Shown here piece after piece: positions 22,015 to 32,001 of a stretch of 64,000 nt of DNA (the first letter of the stretch is position 1; every line of letters starts with the position of its first letter). Location: positions 558,001 through 622,000 of the forward strand of contig AP026152.1 in assembly GCA_030295235.1 (NCBI GenBank), read 5' to 3'. Under the pieces are notes generated by a model, which worked only from the letters and a program-made list of their open reading frames with translations, searched no databases and had not been told where the DNA came from. Source of the DNA: Fistulifera solaris (Eukaryota > Bacillariophyta > Bacillariophyceae > Naviculales > Stauroneidaceae). A program made the translations under genes and the position numbers.

Positions 22015-23038
22015 ATGGAGACGTCAAGACCTTTTCTAAGACGGTGGCTATTGACATACACTGGTTTTCTGCTCGCCAGCAGCGTGCACGCCTTTGTGCC
22101 GCATCGACCCGTGATGCCGGCGTTTGCGTGGCAACATCACAGCATGACGGCAGATAAGGCGACCGATCTTCCGATGATTGAAACGATGCGAGCGGGGGAA
22201 ATTAAAAAGGAATTAGAGAGCTACGGTATATCTACTGTCTCCTTTCTGGAAAAGAGTGAATTGGTCAACGCCCTCACGAAAGCTCGGGCAGAAGGACTTA
22301 CCCCCAAGGTATCATCTGCTTCTACCAGTTCAACGTCGTCCACAACCAGCAACACCAGCTCGAAGCAAACGGATACTACTAGTGGAAAACCGAGAAGTGA
22401 ACGTATTCGAGAGGAAATGGAAAAATTGCAATCCATGAAGGCTTCGGAAATGAAAAAGAACTCGAAGAACTCGGTGTTTCGACCAAATCCTTCTTCGAAA
22501 AACAAGAGTTCATGAAGGCTTTGGCCGAAGCACGTGTCGATGGCGTGAAGAATGAAGAGTCGTATGCGGAATACACCAATGTGGAAGTTTTAACGGACGA
22601 GTTCTCGGGTCCCCGTCCGAAAGGACAGCAATCACCGAGTTCGTACGGTGGGCCCGTCGATGGTCCCGGTTCCGTGGGCGGCATGGGAATTGCGGATATT
22701 TTGAAAAACATGGGAGCTGGCGGAGCCGGACGTGGACCTTTGCGAATGGAAATGTTGGCAACGCCAGTCCGTTTGGCGGAGCGAATCCATTCGGTGGCGC
22801 CAATCCGTTCGGTGGTAAGGGAAGTAGTCCATTCGGAGGTGTTGATCCAGGTTCCTTTGCCAGGGCCCAAAAAATGATGAAAGACCCCAAGGTACAACAA
22901 ATCATTGCCAAGGCACAATCCAATCCTGCGATTATGAAGAAGATCAACGAATGCATGAGCAGCCCTGCTGCATTCGCGAAATACCAGAATGACCCGGACG
23001 TTGCGGATTTGATCAAAGAACTTCGAAAATTTAGCTAG
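22015..23038 (+). CDS. Plastid-targeted STI1-domain protein (co-chaperone type)
   Basis: Starts with a signal peptide ending SSVHA-FVPHRP, the diatom plastid signature. Two similar ~35-residue helical units follow: MRAGEIKKELESYGIS with FLEKSELVNALTKAR, and MKASEMKKELEELGVS with FFEKQEFMKALAEAR. Then come a Gly/Pro/Phe-rich linker with repeated NPFGGA and a C-terminal STI1 motif (KMMKDPKVQQIIAKAQSNP, then DPDVADLIKELRKF). Two frame breaks (near 22457, one G short; near 22739, one T short) must be corrected, giving about 341 residues. STI1/Hip-type C-termini bind Hsp70 or Hsp90 partners; Tic40 of plant plastids ends in a similar domain. The two N-terminal units look like SAP- or ARMET-like helix pairs. 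Role in plastid protein import or folding is inference. Confidence 0.72.
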
Positions 23039-23178
23039 AAAAGTGTGCCGTGTTTTCCGCCACACAAGCACAACGATCATTGCATGAGTAGTATCATCAG
23101 AGGTATTTTGACAGCCTATAAAAACCATATCACCAAGTCAAACAACAAGCGCTTCTATAACATGTTTACTCTGCGTTT

Positions 23179-24406
23179 CTAATAGTACGTTCCTTGTTCT
23201 TTCCGTTTACTGTTCTGAATGAAACTAACAATGATCGACGTCAAACGATGACGGCCGTCCAGAAGGTGCACCGCGTGATCACTGTCGGCCAGAATCGACC
23301 AGGTGCGATCGGAGCCGCGCCCCAAATTGCAAAACAACTCCTGTTGTATATGCAAAGGCGCATAGGGATCTTGATCGCCGGCCACCACCAGAGTGGGAAC
23401 ATGTATTCGAGCCGGATCGCAGTTGTTGAACTGGTACAAATGCCTCCAGGATGCTTTGATGGGGTCACTCACCAAGGCGGCGGTACCGAAATGACAAGCG
23501 GGCTCGGGTGGAATGGTGCCTTCGATGGTAAAGTCTTCAATGGCGTCATCGAACGTATTGAGTCTTGGCTCTGGTACTTTGGCTGGATCCGGATTCATGT
23601 TGACGTAGAGAGGATCGCGCGGATATCGATGCAATGGATCATAGATGGAGCCATACAAGATTAATTTCGACAAGGCGGTTCGCTTGAGTTGTGCCGTCAG
23701 TTGTGCGACTAAAGCACCCTGACTCCACCCCAAGAGTGCGGGAAGCTCCGCCTTGGTTCCATTCGCATCGATCAAATCGGCATCAAAGCCATGTCGTTCC
23801 GCAATCCATTCCAAGACCGACTCCGTATCACGAACACAACGCAGTGGCTCTACGCATCCCGTGTCATCCTTGGCCGTCCCTCCAAAGCCACGAAAATCCA
23901 TGCAATACGGAACGAGCCCATGTTCGAGCAAAGCTTCCATGAGAGATCGCGACTCATCGCCGCGGGCCCGGTGGGTAGGACCGCCCATGAGATGATAGAC
24001 CGGAACCGACGACCACGTGCGACCGTGCAACAACAGAATCGGACGCAGCGACGGATCCTCTTGGTACTGAACGGGCTCGGTGCTTTGAATACCGTATACG
24101 GCGAGGGGTGGTCGTCGCCTTTGGCTTTGACGGAATATACATCGAGGCCATCAAACAAATGAGCTCCCTTTGCCCAAGCTGTGTGCTTTCAAAGGATTTG
24201 TCGGCTGTACTGGAAGAGAAGCGTGTTGTGGAGACACCGCCCGGTCCGGAAATCGTCTGACTGGAACTGAATCGAATCAAGTTGGGTGAAATGTAATAGC
24301 GACCAAATCGTCGTTTGCCCGCCGACTGAAAGGCCGGCGAAAAGCACCGGACAACGGAAGAGCGATTGAGCATGAGAATCAGTGAAGCAATAGATAGAAA
24401 GAGCAT
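23179..24406 (-). CDS. Alpha/beta hydrolase
   Basis: The main part has the fold's landmarks: LLLHGRTWSS with the oxyanion HG, the nucleophile elbow GWSQG (Ser), the acid region VVAGDQDPYAP and the final His in DSDHAVHL. The start is ATG at 24406; the first ~80 residues are Ser- and Arg-rich with a hydrophobic stretch (MLFLSIASLILML), possibly an organelle-targeting region. Two frame breaks occur near 24173 (AAA one A short before KGAHLFDGLDVYS) and near 24112 (CCCC one C short before LAVYGIQSTEP). Corrected length is about 409 residues. The substrate cannot be told; the family covers esterases, lipases and thioesterases. It converges on the STI1 gene with about 140 bases between their ends. 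Confidence 0.75.
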
Positions 24407-24654
24407 GTAACAAGACAGCAAATATAACAATGTATATTGTTGGATAATGAAAGGAAAGGTTGATTGACTTTCTCGGAAATGAAAGACTTTTGATGTGCTT
24501 TACTTTTGCGGTTTTGCGAACGGCGCGCGACGGGACGACGTACGAAACCACCCCTAACCCTACAGGAGCTCGTTAGCGTTGTAGAAATCGTACGACAACG
24601 ATCTGCAAGGAATTCTGGAATGAATATTTGGTTCAAACAGAGATTCTGTATACT

Positions 24655-25345
24655 AGTTGTTCCAGAATTTTTTTTTTAAAAAAAAATTAATTTGCTTTGG
24701 GTCAAACGGGGGGATTCTGTGGCCAATCCAGAATTTCTGGAATTTGATTTTTGGGTCAAACGGAGATCCTGAAGTCGTTCCAGAATTTCTGGAATTTGAT
24801 TTTTGGGTCAAACAGAGATTTTGTAGTCGTTCCAGATATTCTGGAATCGGTGATTTGGGTCAAACGGAGATCCTGAAGTCGTTCCAGAATTTCTGGAATT
24901 TGTTTTTGGGTCGAACAGAGATTCTGTAGTTGTTCCAGGAATTCTGGAATCTGTGTTATGGGTCGAACAGAGATTCTGTGGCCATTCCAGAATTTCTGGA
25001 ATTTGTTTTTGGGTCAAAAGGAGATTCTGTAGTCGTTCCAGATTTTCTGGAATCAGTGTTATGGGTCAAACGGAGATCTGTAGTCGTTCCAGATTTCCTG
25101 GAATTGGTTTTATGGGTCAAACGGAGATTCTGTAGTCGTTTCAGATATTCTAGAATCGATATTTCGGGTCAAACGGAGATCTGTAGTCGTTCCAGATTTT
25201 CTGGAATCGGTGTTTTGGGTCAAACAGGGATTCTGTGGACATTACAGAATTTCTGGAATCGGTGCTTTGCGTCAAACGGGCATTCGGTTGTCGTTCCAGG
25301 TTTTCTGGAATCGGCGTTTTGGGTCGAACGGAGATTCTGTTTACA
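24655..25345. repeat. Palindromic minisatellite array B
   Basis: Twelve to thirteen units of about 51-52 bp. Each holds TTCCAGAATTTCTGGAA (8-bp arms around one base) and a weaker ACAGAGATTCTGT-type palindrome (5-bp arms) within GGTCAAACGGAGATTCTGTAG. The larger palindrome is two TTCNNGAA dyads with one base between them. Open frames through it are repeat translation. Confidence 0.9.
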
Positions 25346-25460
25346 TTTAATTTGGCAAGATTTTGGTCCACTAAGTCTATAGTATCTATGAACATTATTC
25401 AACGATTGACAGCTTTTGTCTAGAAAGTTCGTAATCGGAAGCATGAGTCATATGTCAAAG

Positions 25461-25536
25461 CCATCTTTGGTTTTCAGAAAAAGCCAATTCATCGAGGGAT
25501 AATAATTGGTCCGTAATCGTCATTCACCAGGGATGG
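25461..25536 (-). promoter_or_regulatory. Candidate SECIS element
   Basis: On the minus strand, about 70 bases after the selenoprotein stop: lower helix CCATC/GATGG (25536-25532 with 25465-25461) and TGGT/ACCA; then a SECIS-like core ATGA at 25523-25520 facing TGA at 25476-25474. The upper helix is weak (CCAATT with AATTGG only), so this is a candidate, not a proven element. Confidence 0.35.
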
Positions 25537-25603
25537 ATCTGATTTACTTTGAATTGTGCCGGTAAGACTTCACCGTCGACAATGTTGATGCCCAGCTCTT
25601 CGT

Positions 25604-26149
25604 CTAACAGTATTCTTCCTTAAAATCCTTTAAGTTAGCCTGAATGGCCTGGATGGACTTGGTCCTTTGTGCCGCATATTTACGAAACAAATCACGCTGG
25701 GGACCACTCCAAATATCAATCGTTTCCTTGCCGTCGAGTACCGCGGATACGGTGACACGCGTCGGATAATTATCCGTCTGATTTTGTTTGATTTTGCTAC
25801 CAGGGAAAATCTCTTTCACAGCTTGCGCTGCTGTGTCGTACTCCTGGTAGCCGCCGTCTCAGTTGCGGCACTTTGGGTTTAATAGCGGTGAATCAAAACA
25901 TGCAAGTAAGAAAAAGGTCTTTTTGGTCGTCAAATCGAACAGCATTGACTCCTTCCTTGTGATCCAAAGAAAATTAACATTCTACAAGTGAAATTCACAC
26001 GGCACAGCTCTTAGAATGCATACATCAACGTGTGAAGCGGCTCGAGAAAGGACGTTCACATTATTTTTTCTCCGAACCCCGCAAGTCGAATCGTGTTCGC
26101 ATCGAACAAAACTTACATAAGTAACAACGAAACTCAGATCTTTGCTCAT
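25604..26149 (-). CDS. SelW/SelH-like (Rdx) selenoprotein with in-frame UGA
   Basis: Exon 1 (26149-26117) encodes MSKDLSFVVTY. A 246-nt intron (25871-26116) begins GTAAGT and ends AAAG. Exon 2 starts CRN then UGA at 25861-25859 and continues DGGYQEYDTAAQAVKEI to a TAG at 25604. Read with selenocysteine at the UGA, the junction gives VVTYCRNU, the CxxU redox motif right after a beta-strand, as in SelW, SelH, SelT and other Rdx proteins. FPGSKI and LDGKETIDIWSG match the body of the family. Total 99 residues, close to SelW (87) and SelH (about 120). Rdx proteins are small thioredoxin-fold oxidoreductases. Without reading UGA as Sec and using the tiny first exon, gene callers see only a fragment from 25819. 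The acceptor is not pyrimidine-rich close in, which is the weakest part of the model. Confidence 0.8.
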
Positions 26150-26734
26150 GATCGCTCGAGGCAATGTAGAAAAGGACAGCCGATGAATGAACAATGTAGA
26201 GACTTTGGAAGGAAACATGCACAGACAACAATGCGCAGGCACGTTTTTGTTTCCGGAAGAACGGCAATGAGAAAATAACGCCCAAGCACGTTTTGCAGTG
26301 CGGCGGCGCAGGGCGGCGTTTTATTCGGATTGCGAACACGCTGCGGTTGTCCAATAAAAGTTCACGTCATTCCGGTACCCGATTACGGCCAACGGTTGGA
26401 TCAGCGAAGTGTTCGTGTTCGGTTGACGTACAGACAGATGACTACTTTTCAGTTGAGTGTCATTCGCTGGTTTTAGTCGTGAAATTTGGTCGGAGAAACA
26501 GGAACGGCAAAATGTCCAATGATCGAGTGATGACCGTTTCGTCCAGCTAGGGCGACGGTTTTGCCTTAGCTAGGCATGCAAAAGTAGCTAGATAGTCAAG
26601 CGGAAACAGCTTTTCATTATGATACCAGTAGTTGTGAAACCATGCATGGGAAAGCAACGAAATCTAGTTCGTTAGTTGGGTCGTTTATGAACATACTATC
26701 ATGATGCTGTCTCATTTGAGCTTATGAGCGCATT
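25946..26734. other. Selenoprotein intron, first exon and upstream sequence
   Basis: Apart from selenoprotein exon 1 (26117-26149) I see no gene. Bases 26150-26734 lie between that gene's start and the end of the first cyclin gene. A longer frame at 25982-26242 (minus) overlaps exon 1 but does not resemble a protein beyond it. Confidence 0.45.
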
Positions 26735-27673
26735 CTAAAAGAATGATGAATAGAGGATTGACTTTGGCGAGTCCTCCAGAGACTTTCGGCGGCGGCGGCG
26801 GCGTCTCTTCCGGATCGAGCGTGATGATTCTTTACGATCGCAAGGCGCGTGACGGTCGATCATTTGGAGTGTGACAAAGGGATAGAGAAAGCTTTGCACG
26901 TCGATCACGTGATCCGAGTTGCAGTCAATTTTTAATACCAGCGAAAGGAAATATCCAACGTATCCCAGTTTTTTGGCACTGAGTCGAAGGTTGTCGAGCG
27001 AATTCATAATGGCGCAGTAGGCCACAATCGACGGGGGAACGGTAACGAAGTGGTAATTGCTACACGCAAACTCGGTCTGTACCCGGGAAAGTTCGTGTAC
27101 ATCGTGCAATGTTTCCGCGTCGATCACGTCCTCTGGGACTGCCTCGAGAAGCAACCGCACGAATCCCATGGTCGTCGGCGGATTGACATGCCATTTCAGC
27201 GCATGCAGTAATTTTAATTCCATTTCTTCAATATCTTCTGGTTTCATCATTTCGGGCCCGAAACCGGCAAATACTGATGTATCGAGAGCAGTCTCTTCGT
27301 GAATTTTGATTGCTGTGTACAAGAAGGTCATGAAGAGTAATTGAAAGTCCATGCGATTCCGCCGGGGGCGGGTTCCTGCAGGTGTTGCAAGATACCGATC
27401 GACATAGGACGCCGCTATTTCGACAGTTTCTCGACTATAACCGCAGAAATCGACGACATTGTTGCACCATACGACCATTTTCTCGCGGCAATCGGAATTC
27501 ACGTCGCACGTCGCGTGTTGTGGAGTGTGTGGTGATTGGGGTGGCTCGCTATTTTCCAATGCCAGCCAATCGCACCTCGCGTATACACCCGTCTCTTGAG
27601 CCCGCATAGAAGCTATTACTTCCAGGCGTTGCTCCATGGTTGGGTTGTTCATGCAATGGTTATTGTCGACCAT
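26735..27673 (-). CDS. Diatom-specific cyclin (dsCYC type), copy 1
   Basis: 312 residues from the ATG at 27673; the in-frame codon at 27691 is TTG. The cyclin box runs from about 55 to 165: VDFCGYSRETVEIAASYVDRYL, LLFMTFLYTAIKIHEE, and then EDIEEMELKLLHALKWHVNPPT, the hallmark of this class. It ends in a strongly basic stretch (RKRRRRRRRKSLEDSPKS), a likely nuclear signal with an SP phosphosite. Diatom genomes carry many cyclins of this lineage, which is absent in plants and animals and is linked to light and nutrient responses. A CDK partner is expected. Which member of the family this is cannot be told. It is the left flank of the ankyrin-like cluster. Confidence 0.85.
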   Translation of the reverse strand: MVDNNHCMNNPTMEQRLEVIASMRAQETGVYARCDWLALENSEPPQSPHTPQHATCDVNSDCREKMVVWCNNVVDFCGYSRETVEIAASYVDRYLATPAGTRPRRNRMDFQLLFMTFLYTAIKIHEETALDTSVFAGFGPEMMKPEDIEEMELKLLHALKWHVNPPTTMGFVRLLLEAVPEDVIDAETLHDVHELSRVQTEFACSNYHFVTVPPSIVAYCAIMNSLDNLRLSAKKLGYVGYFLSLVLKIDCNSDHVIDVQSFLYPFVTLQMIDRHAPCDRKESSRSIRKRRRRRRRKSLEDSPKSILYSSFF

Positions 27674-29042
27674 GGTTTCCCGTCGCGTCAAATGAAGAAT
27701 GTTTCATTACGTCTTGGTGGAGCACACTTCCGTGATTTCTTGGGGGCTTTTTACCCTTTGGCGCGTTCGAAGATGCGAAATGAGTAGTATCTTGTGAAAA
27801 GTAGGGCTCCGTCTCGCTTCAGCCATAAGTAAATCAGCGCATCGAACTCAGATTTAGTAAGATCTTAAGACTGAACAGGTCATTATAGTTTGCAATATCC
27901 CTTACGATGTAGAACGGAACGCAAGGGCTTATTAAATCCTGTAAATGTTAGGTCCTGCAAGCCTACACGGCAAAGGAGCGTCCGACAATCGGGATTGGAT
28001 TACAACTGTGTCCTCCGCTTGGTCCACGACAGAAATGTCATAGTGACGCCGACTCCATCAGTCACGTGTCATGTCTCATTCACTTAAGCCTTGTTGAGCG
28101 CCACTCCCTGCTCTCACAAAAATTTTGCATTATTTCGAAACCGGCTTTGGCAGGATGCGATGCGATGACACAAATCCCTGCATAAGAAGTTCTTTTGATG
28201 AGGCTTAATGTTTTAAATCGATTGAGTTTCAGGGATGAGGGCGGAATGGCCACAATAAATTCGATGAATCATCGATCGCATGTCATAACCTTGCTGCTGT
28301 AGTTCTGCACACGATATCATAATAAATGCGTTCGCCTCACATTATCGACTAATGTCGAACTGAGGTCAGCGACACTCGCAAAAGAGATTGATTGAGCTTG
28401 GAGAGTTGGCGGAGTTCTTGTAGATTCAGCCTGAACTCTCGCTCACACGCTGCAAAGCTGGTTGACACCTTGTTATTTTCGCGTTGGTTTGGCAAGGGAT
28501 CGACCAGCACACTGAAAATTTCTGGGTTAAAACCCATTCAAGCTATGAGGTGTCCCCACAATAAACTTTTTTGTCGAGTCAAATTGACGTCGGTTGAAAT
28601 GTCGATCAGTCATATTAGCGTTCGCCGTAGCACAGCTTCTTCTCAGCTTTCGGTCAAAAAAAGTCGTTCATTTAATCACAATCCAGCGTTGGCGAGGAAA
28701 GAATGATCTTAATGAGATCATGCCTCCAGTCTGACTGAAAGTTCGTGGGGAGGGCAAAAACTGAGTAAAAGCGCTACCGCTTTATTTGAAGAGTACATGT
28801 GAAAAATCGACAAAGACATGTATCATACAATGGTTTCTCAATCGCAAGGATGAAGGTGGATCTGCGAAAAATCACTCAGCTGAATAGCAGCAAGAAAAGA
28901 TGGTCCGAAAGTGCTAAGACGATGACCAAACTCGCACAGAAACACACAAAAGATAGATCTCGAAACGTTAGAATGCTGCAGTTCATTGCTTGCGTTTCCT
29001 TTCCGATTCGTCTCTAAAAAATGGCTTTCTTTCACTCATTGT
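27674..29042. other. Gene-free stretch of about 1.4 kb
   Basis: Several frames of 60-105 residues occur on the plus strand (for example 28392-28706), with no motif or homology I can see. It contains the cyclin promoter at its left and leads into the truncated ankyrin-like copy. Confidence 0.4.
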
Positions 29043-29480
29043 CTAAACTTCATCATCCTCATCCCCGTCGTCTTCATCATCGTCGTCATCGTCGTCGTAA
29101 TTTTCTAAATCGCAGACAGAGTCTTCTTCTTCGTCTGATTCTTCTTGTTCGCTTTCGTCTGTGTCTTCGAACCCAAACACGTTACGGTCGCCATCAATCG
29201 ATTCGTCGTCGTCGTCTTCCGAATCGTCGTCATCGAAATCGTCACAATCGTAGTCGTCTTCATCTAAAAGGCCTTCATATAAATCTTCTTCGTCTTCATC
29301 CGTGTCGTCCTCGTCCATGTCATCGTCGTCACTTTCATCAGAGACATCGTCCTCCTCAAAGAGACGACAGGTTTCTACAATACGCTCCTGGACACACTGC
29401 TTTTGCGTTGACGATTCATTTGTTCGCAAGGCAGTCCAAGAGCGGTACACTTCCGCGATAGAATCGAGGAGTGAGGACAT
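29043..29480 (-). pseudogene. Ankyrin-like family, tail-only fragment (copy 1)
   Basis: Encodes only the C-terminal part of the neighbouring family: SSLLDSIAEVYRSWTALR, QERIVETCRLFEEDDVSDE, then an Asp/Glu run with FGFEDTDESE. The N-terminal ~340 residues seen in copies 2-4 are missing upstream, where sequence is unrelated. The ATG at 29480 lies at the point where similarity to the full copies begins. It is either a truncated relic or a gene for a tail-only protein. The acidic tail is about 100 residues of almost only D, E and S. Confidence 0.7.
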
Positions 29481-29754
29481 TTATCGGAGATTTACAAGCA
29501 AGATTAAAAAAACATTTTTAAATTTACTTCTAGACTAATAGTTTGACATCGTCTTTACGAAAGCGCTTTATTCCTTTGTTTAGAAGCGCTGTCTATAATT
29601 CATATTTCTTTTAAAAGACTTAGGCAGGATGAGTCACCACGTTGTCCATTCGAGGCTACAATCACACGATCTTTATTTGACTCAGTCACGCCCAGCTTTG
29701 TTAAAGCTGTACTAATACCTCACACTTAAGATCATTGTTTGCTCAATTAGCATC

Positions 29755-31352
29755 CTAGTCATCGTCAAACGAGCTTCCTTCAACCGAGTCGTCATCGTCT
29801 TCCTCGGATTCATCGTAATCTTCCCCGTATCTGATAACGAAAACACAGCCATCATCTGTGTCCTCGCCGGAGCTTTCATCCTCTGAGTCGAAATCGTCAT
29901 CGCTTCTATCGGAATCGTCGTCGTCTGAGTCATAGTCGTCATCGTCGCTTTCTTCAGAGTCATCGTCATCGGAGTCTTCGTCCGTGAAATCGTCTCCATA
30001 GAACAACATAAATACCGAACCGTCGTCCGAGCTGTCTTCATCAAAGTCTTCTTCGCTCTCATCAGAGACATCGTCGCCCTCCAGGCTAAGACAAACTTGT
30101 GTAATGTTTTCTTGAATAAGTTGCTTCTGTTTGGATAAAGAATCCCTTCGTAGTTCGGCCCAGGAACGGTATACTTCTGAAAGAGAACCGAGGAAAGACG
30201 ATGTGACATGGGAATTATCGTTCGTATTTGTCGGATTGCAGTGATAGGTTGACAAGACTGCCGCTTTTTCCAGGTTTTTCGATACATGGTCTAAGATCGA
30301 CATGTCTCTATCAATTTCTAACTCATTCATAACAAGTGGATATACCTGCTCGATGAATGGAACATTCAAAAGCTGGGGCAACCAGCAGTACGGCTTGGCT
30401 TGAACACATTGGGGGCAAACTTTGAGTATGAGAATGATCATTTCTTGCACCGGAGGGCGGTTGCAAGATCGAGCTAGCCATTGAATCGGCGTGGATCCAC
30501 CATATCCTTCTTTGAGGAGCAGATTAGGATGTTCGGATATGAGGAAATGAAGTATTTTAGTCATGTTTGGCGTGCATTCTTCTTTGTATTCATTTCTCGA
30601 GGAAAGTGAAGCGCAAAGATCATGCAAAACGGAATGTGTCCCCGAGCAAACTGCTTCTGGGTATTCTCGTGCCATCCAAATGAAAAAGTCCGCGTCAGGC
30701 ACCCTACGTCCTCTTAAAATTGCAGTTAGAGGGTGGGCGCCGCGAAGCTTTTCTCTTAGCCCTTGCGGGTAAACTTTGTAGAAGTTTTGAGCCGTTTCCA
30801 AATCACAGTAGCCATTCACGTATTCGCTCAACATTTCAAAATGCGGAGGAGCTTCTTGACATGCTTTATGCTGAAACACCCACGGATAGTGCTGAGCAAT
30901 CCATGGTAGCATTTTGCAGCCCCATTCTGTATCTACGAGCTCATGAATGATCAGAAAGACGTCGTCGTCGCTATTGTCGTCGTCTTCAACTTCGTCTTCA
31001 TCGTCATCGTCGTCATCGTCTTCCCCTTTCCACAGCAAACTGTGTGGATTCATTTTTATAAGAAACTGAATGGTCTCGTAGCTCACAGAACCGACATTGT
31101 CAATAAGAAGTTCGAGGAGCAGCAAATGGCCCGTCATGTCATCTTGAAAAGAGTGCGAGCGAATATGGGATGAGCCTTGACTTCTTTTCGTATCTTTCGA
31201 TGCAAAGCTGCGGCATCATCTTTTGGCGATTCGTGGTATATCTCGTCCCATTCGTAAACCTCCTTGCACAAGACACGGAACTTTGTTCGCAGCGTCGGTT
31301 TTAATTCCGATTCGAAGATCGGCTGTTTGAAATCGGGTACTTCGTAGGACAT
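29755..31352 (-). CDS. Ankyrin-like protein with acidic tail (copy 2)
   Basis: About 532 residues once one T is added to the TTTT run near 31154, which joins the N-terminus MSYEVPDFKQPIFESEL to DDMTGHLLLLELLID. Layout shared by copies 2-4 and 6: N-terminal MSYE(I/V)P motif; helical ankyrin-like units (ETIQFLIKMNPHSLLW; HYPWVFQHKACQEAPPHFEML; NFYKVYPQGLRE; DADFFIWMAREYPEAV; PNMTKILHFLISEHPNLLL; PPVQEMIILILKVCPQC); a VYRSWAELR helix; then a ~110-residue D/E/S tail with DDVSDESEED and two short beta-like strands (VFMLFYGDDF, VFVIRYGEDY). An extra acidic loop (EDDDDDDDEDEVED) is inserted after the first unit. Function unknown. Confidence 0.78.
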
Positions 31353-32001
31353 GATGATTATCTGTTTTGATTGATATGAAGTGAGCCGTAGTTTGCTCAA
31401 GAAGGAATAGTTGAAGATTTGAAATGAATGTCATTGCAAGAAAAGCGACGAGATCGTCGTGGCAACAAAAGAAAAAGCGCGCGCCCGCGCCACAAAACGC
31501 ACTCGTTCGTCCTTGCGCGCGCCAGTCTGTCCGGATGTACGGGCCCAATGTTGCTAAGGTTAGGATGCTCGGACATCGTACTGCCATTCGCAATCAAACG
31601 TAATAGCTACGATGTAGCAGTGCCGAAAGAAGCTAGAAAAGCATAAGTAGCAATAGATGAAAGCAAGCAGCAATAAGAAACTAAAGTCAGAACGATACCA
31701 GGTAATCCGCATTCTTAGACCATTCTTTATTTCGACAGAAAGCTAGAAGGGTGGGATAGGTCTTGTATCAGAAGAAACTGTGTTTATGATTCTGTTTTAA
31801 AAGGATTCAGCCTTTTGTACCAATTCAATCACGTCCGCTTTGCACCTGTCTTGTCTTCCACATCGTCCCTTGAAACATCTTCAACCCTTTCAAAGAAATG
31901 CCGTTTCCTTCAGGACGCGATCAAAAGCTTCCTGCCGCCTCAACTTCGATTTGTCAACAAATTTACCCTTGACACCCCAAAAATCAAGCGCTGCCCTCCA
32001 T
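31353..32001. other. Intergenic stretch in the ankyrin-like cluster
   Basis: Promoter of copy 2 at the left and 3' end of copy 3 at the right. No gene seen. Confidence 0.4.

Noticed and set aside
24657-25444. Frames of up to 150 residues through array B
   Set aside because: Repeat translation (RSRFSGIGVLGQTE type) on both strands; no start context or conserved domain.
25604-25819. A stand-alone 71-residue gene
   Set aside because: It starts at a GTG inside the selenoprotein; the preceding in-frame TGA is best read as selenocysteine.
25982-26242. An 86-residue minus-strand frame
   Set aside because: It includes selenoprotein exon 1 but reads through its GTAAGT donor; the rest has no protein-like features.
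29021-29461. A His/Arg-rich plus-strand frame
   Set aside because: It is the complement of the acidic tail of the ankyrin-like fragment.
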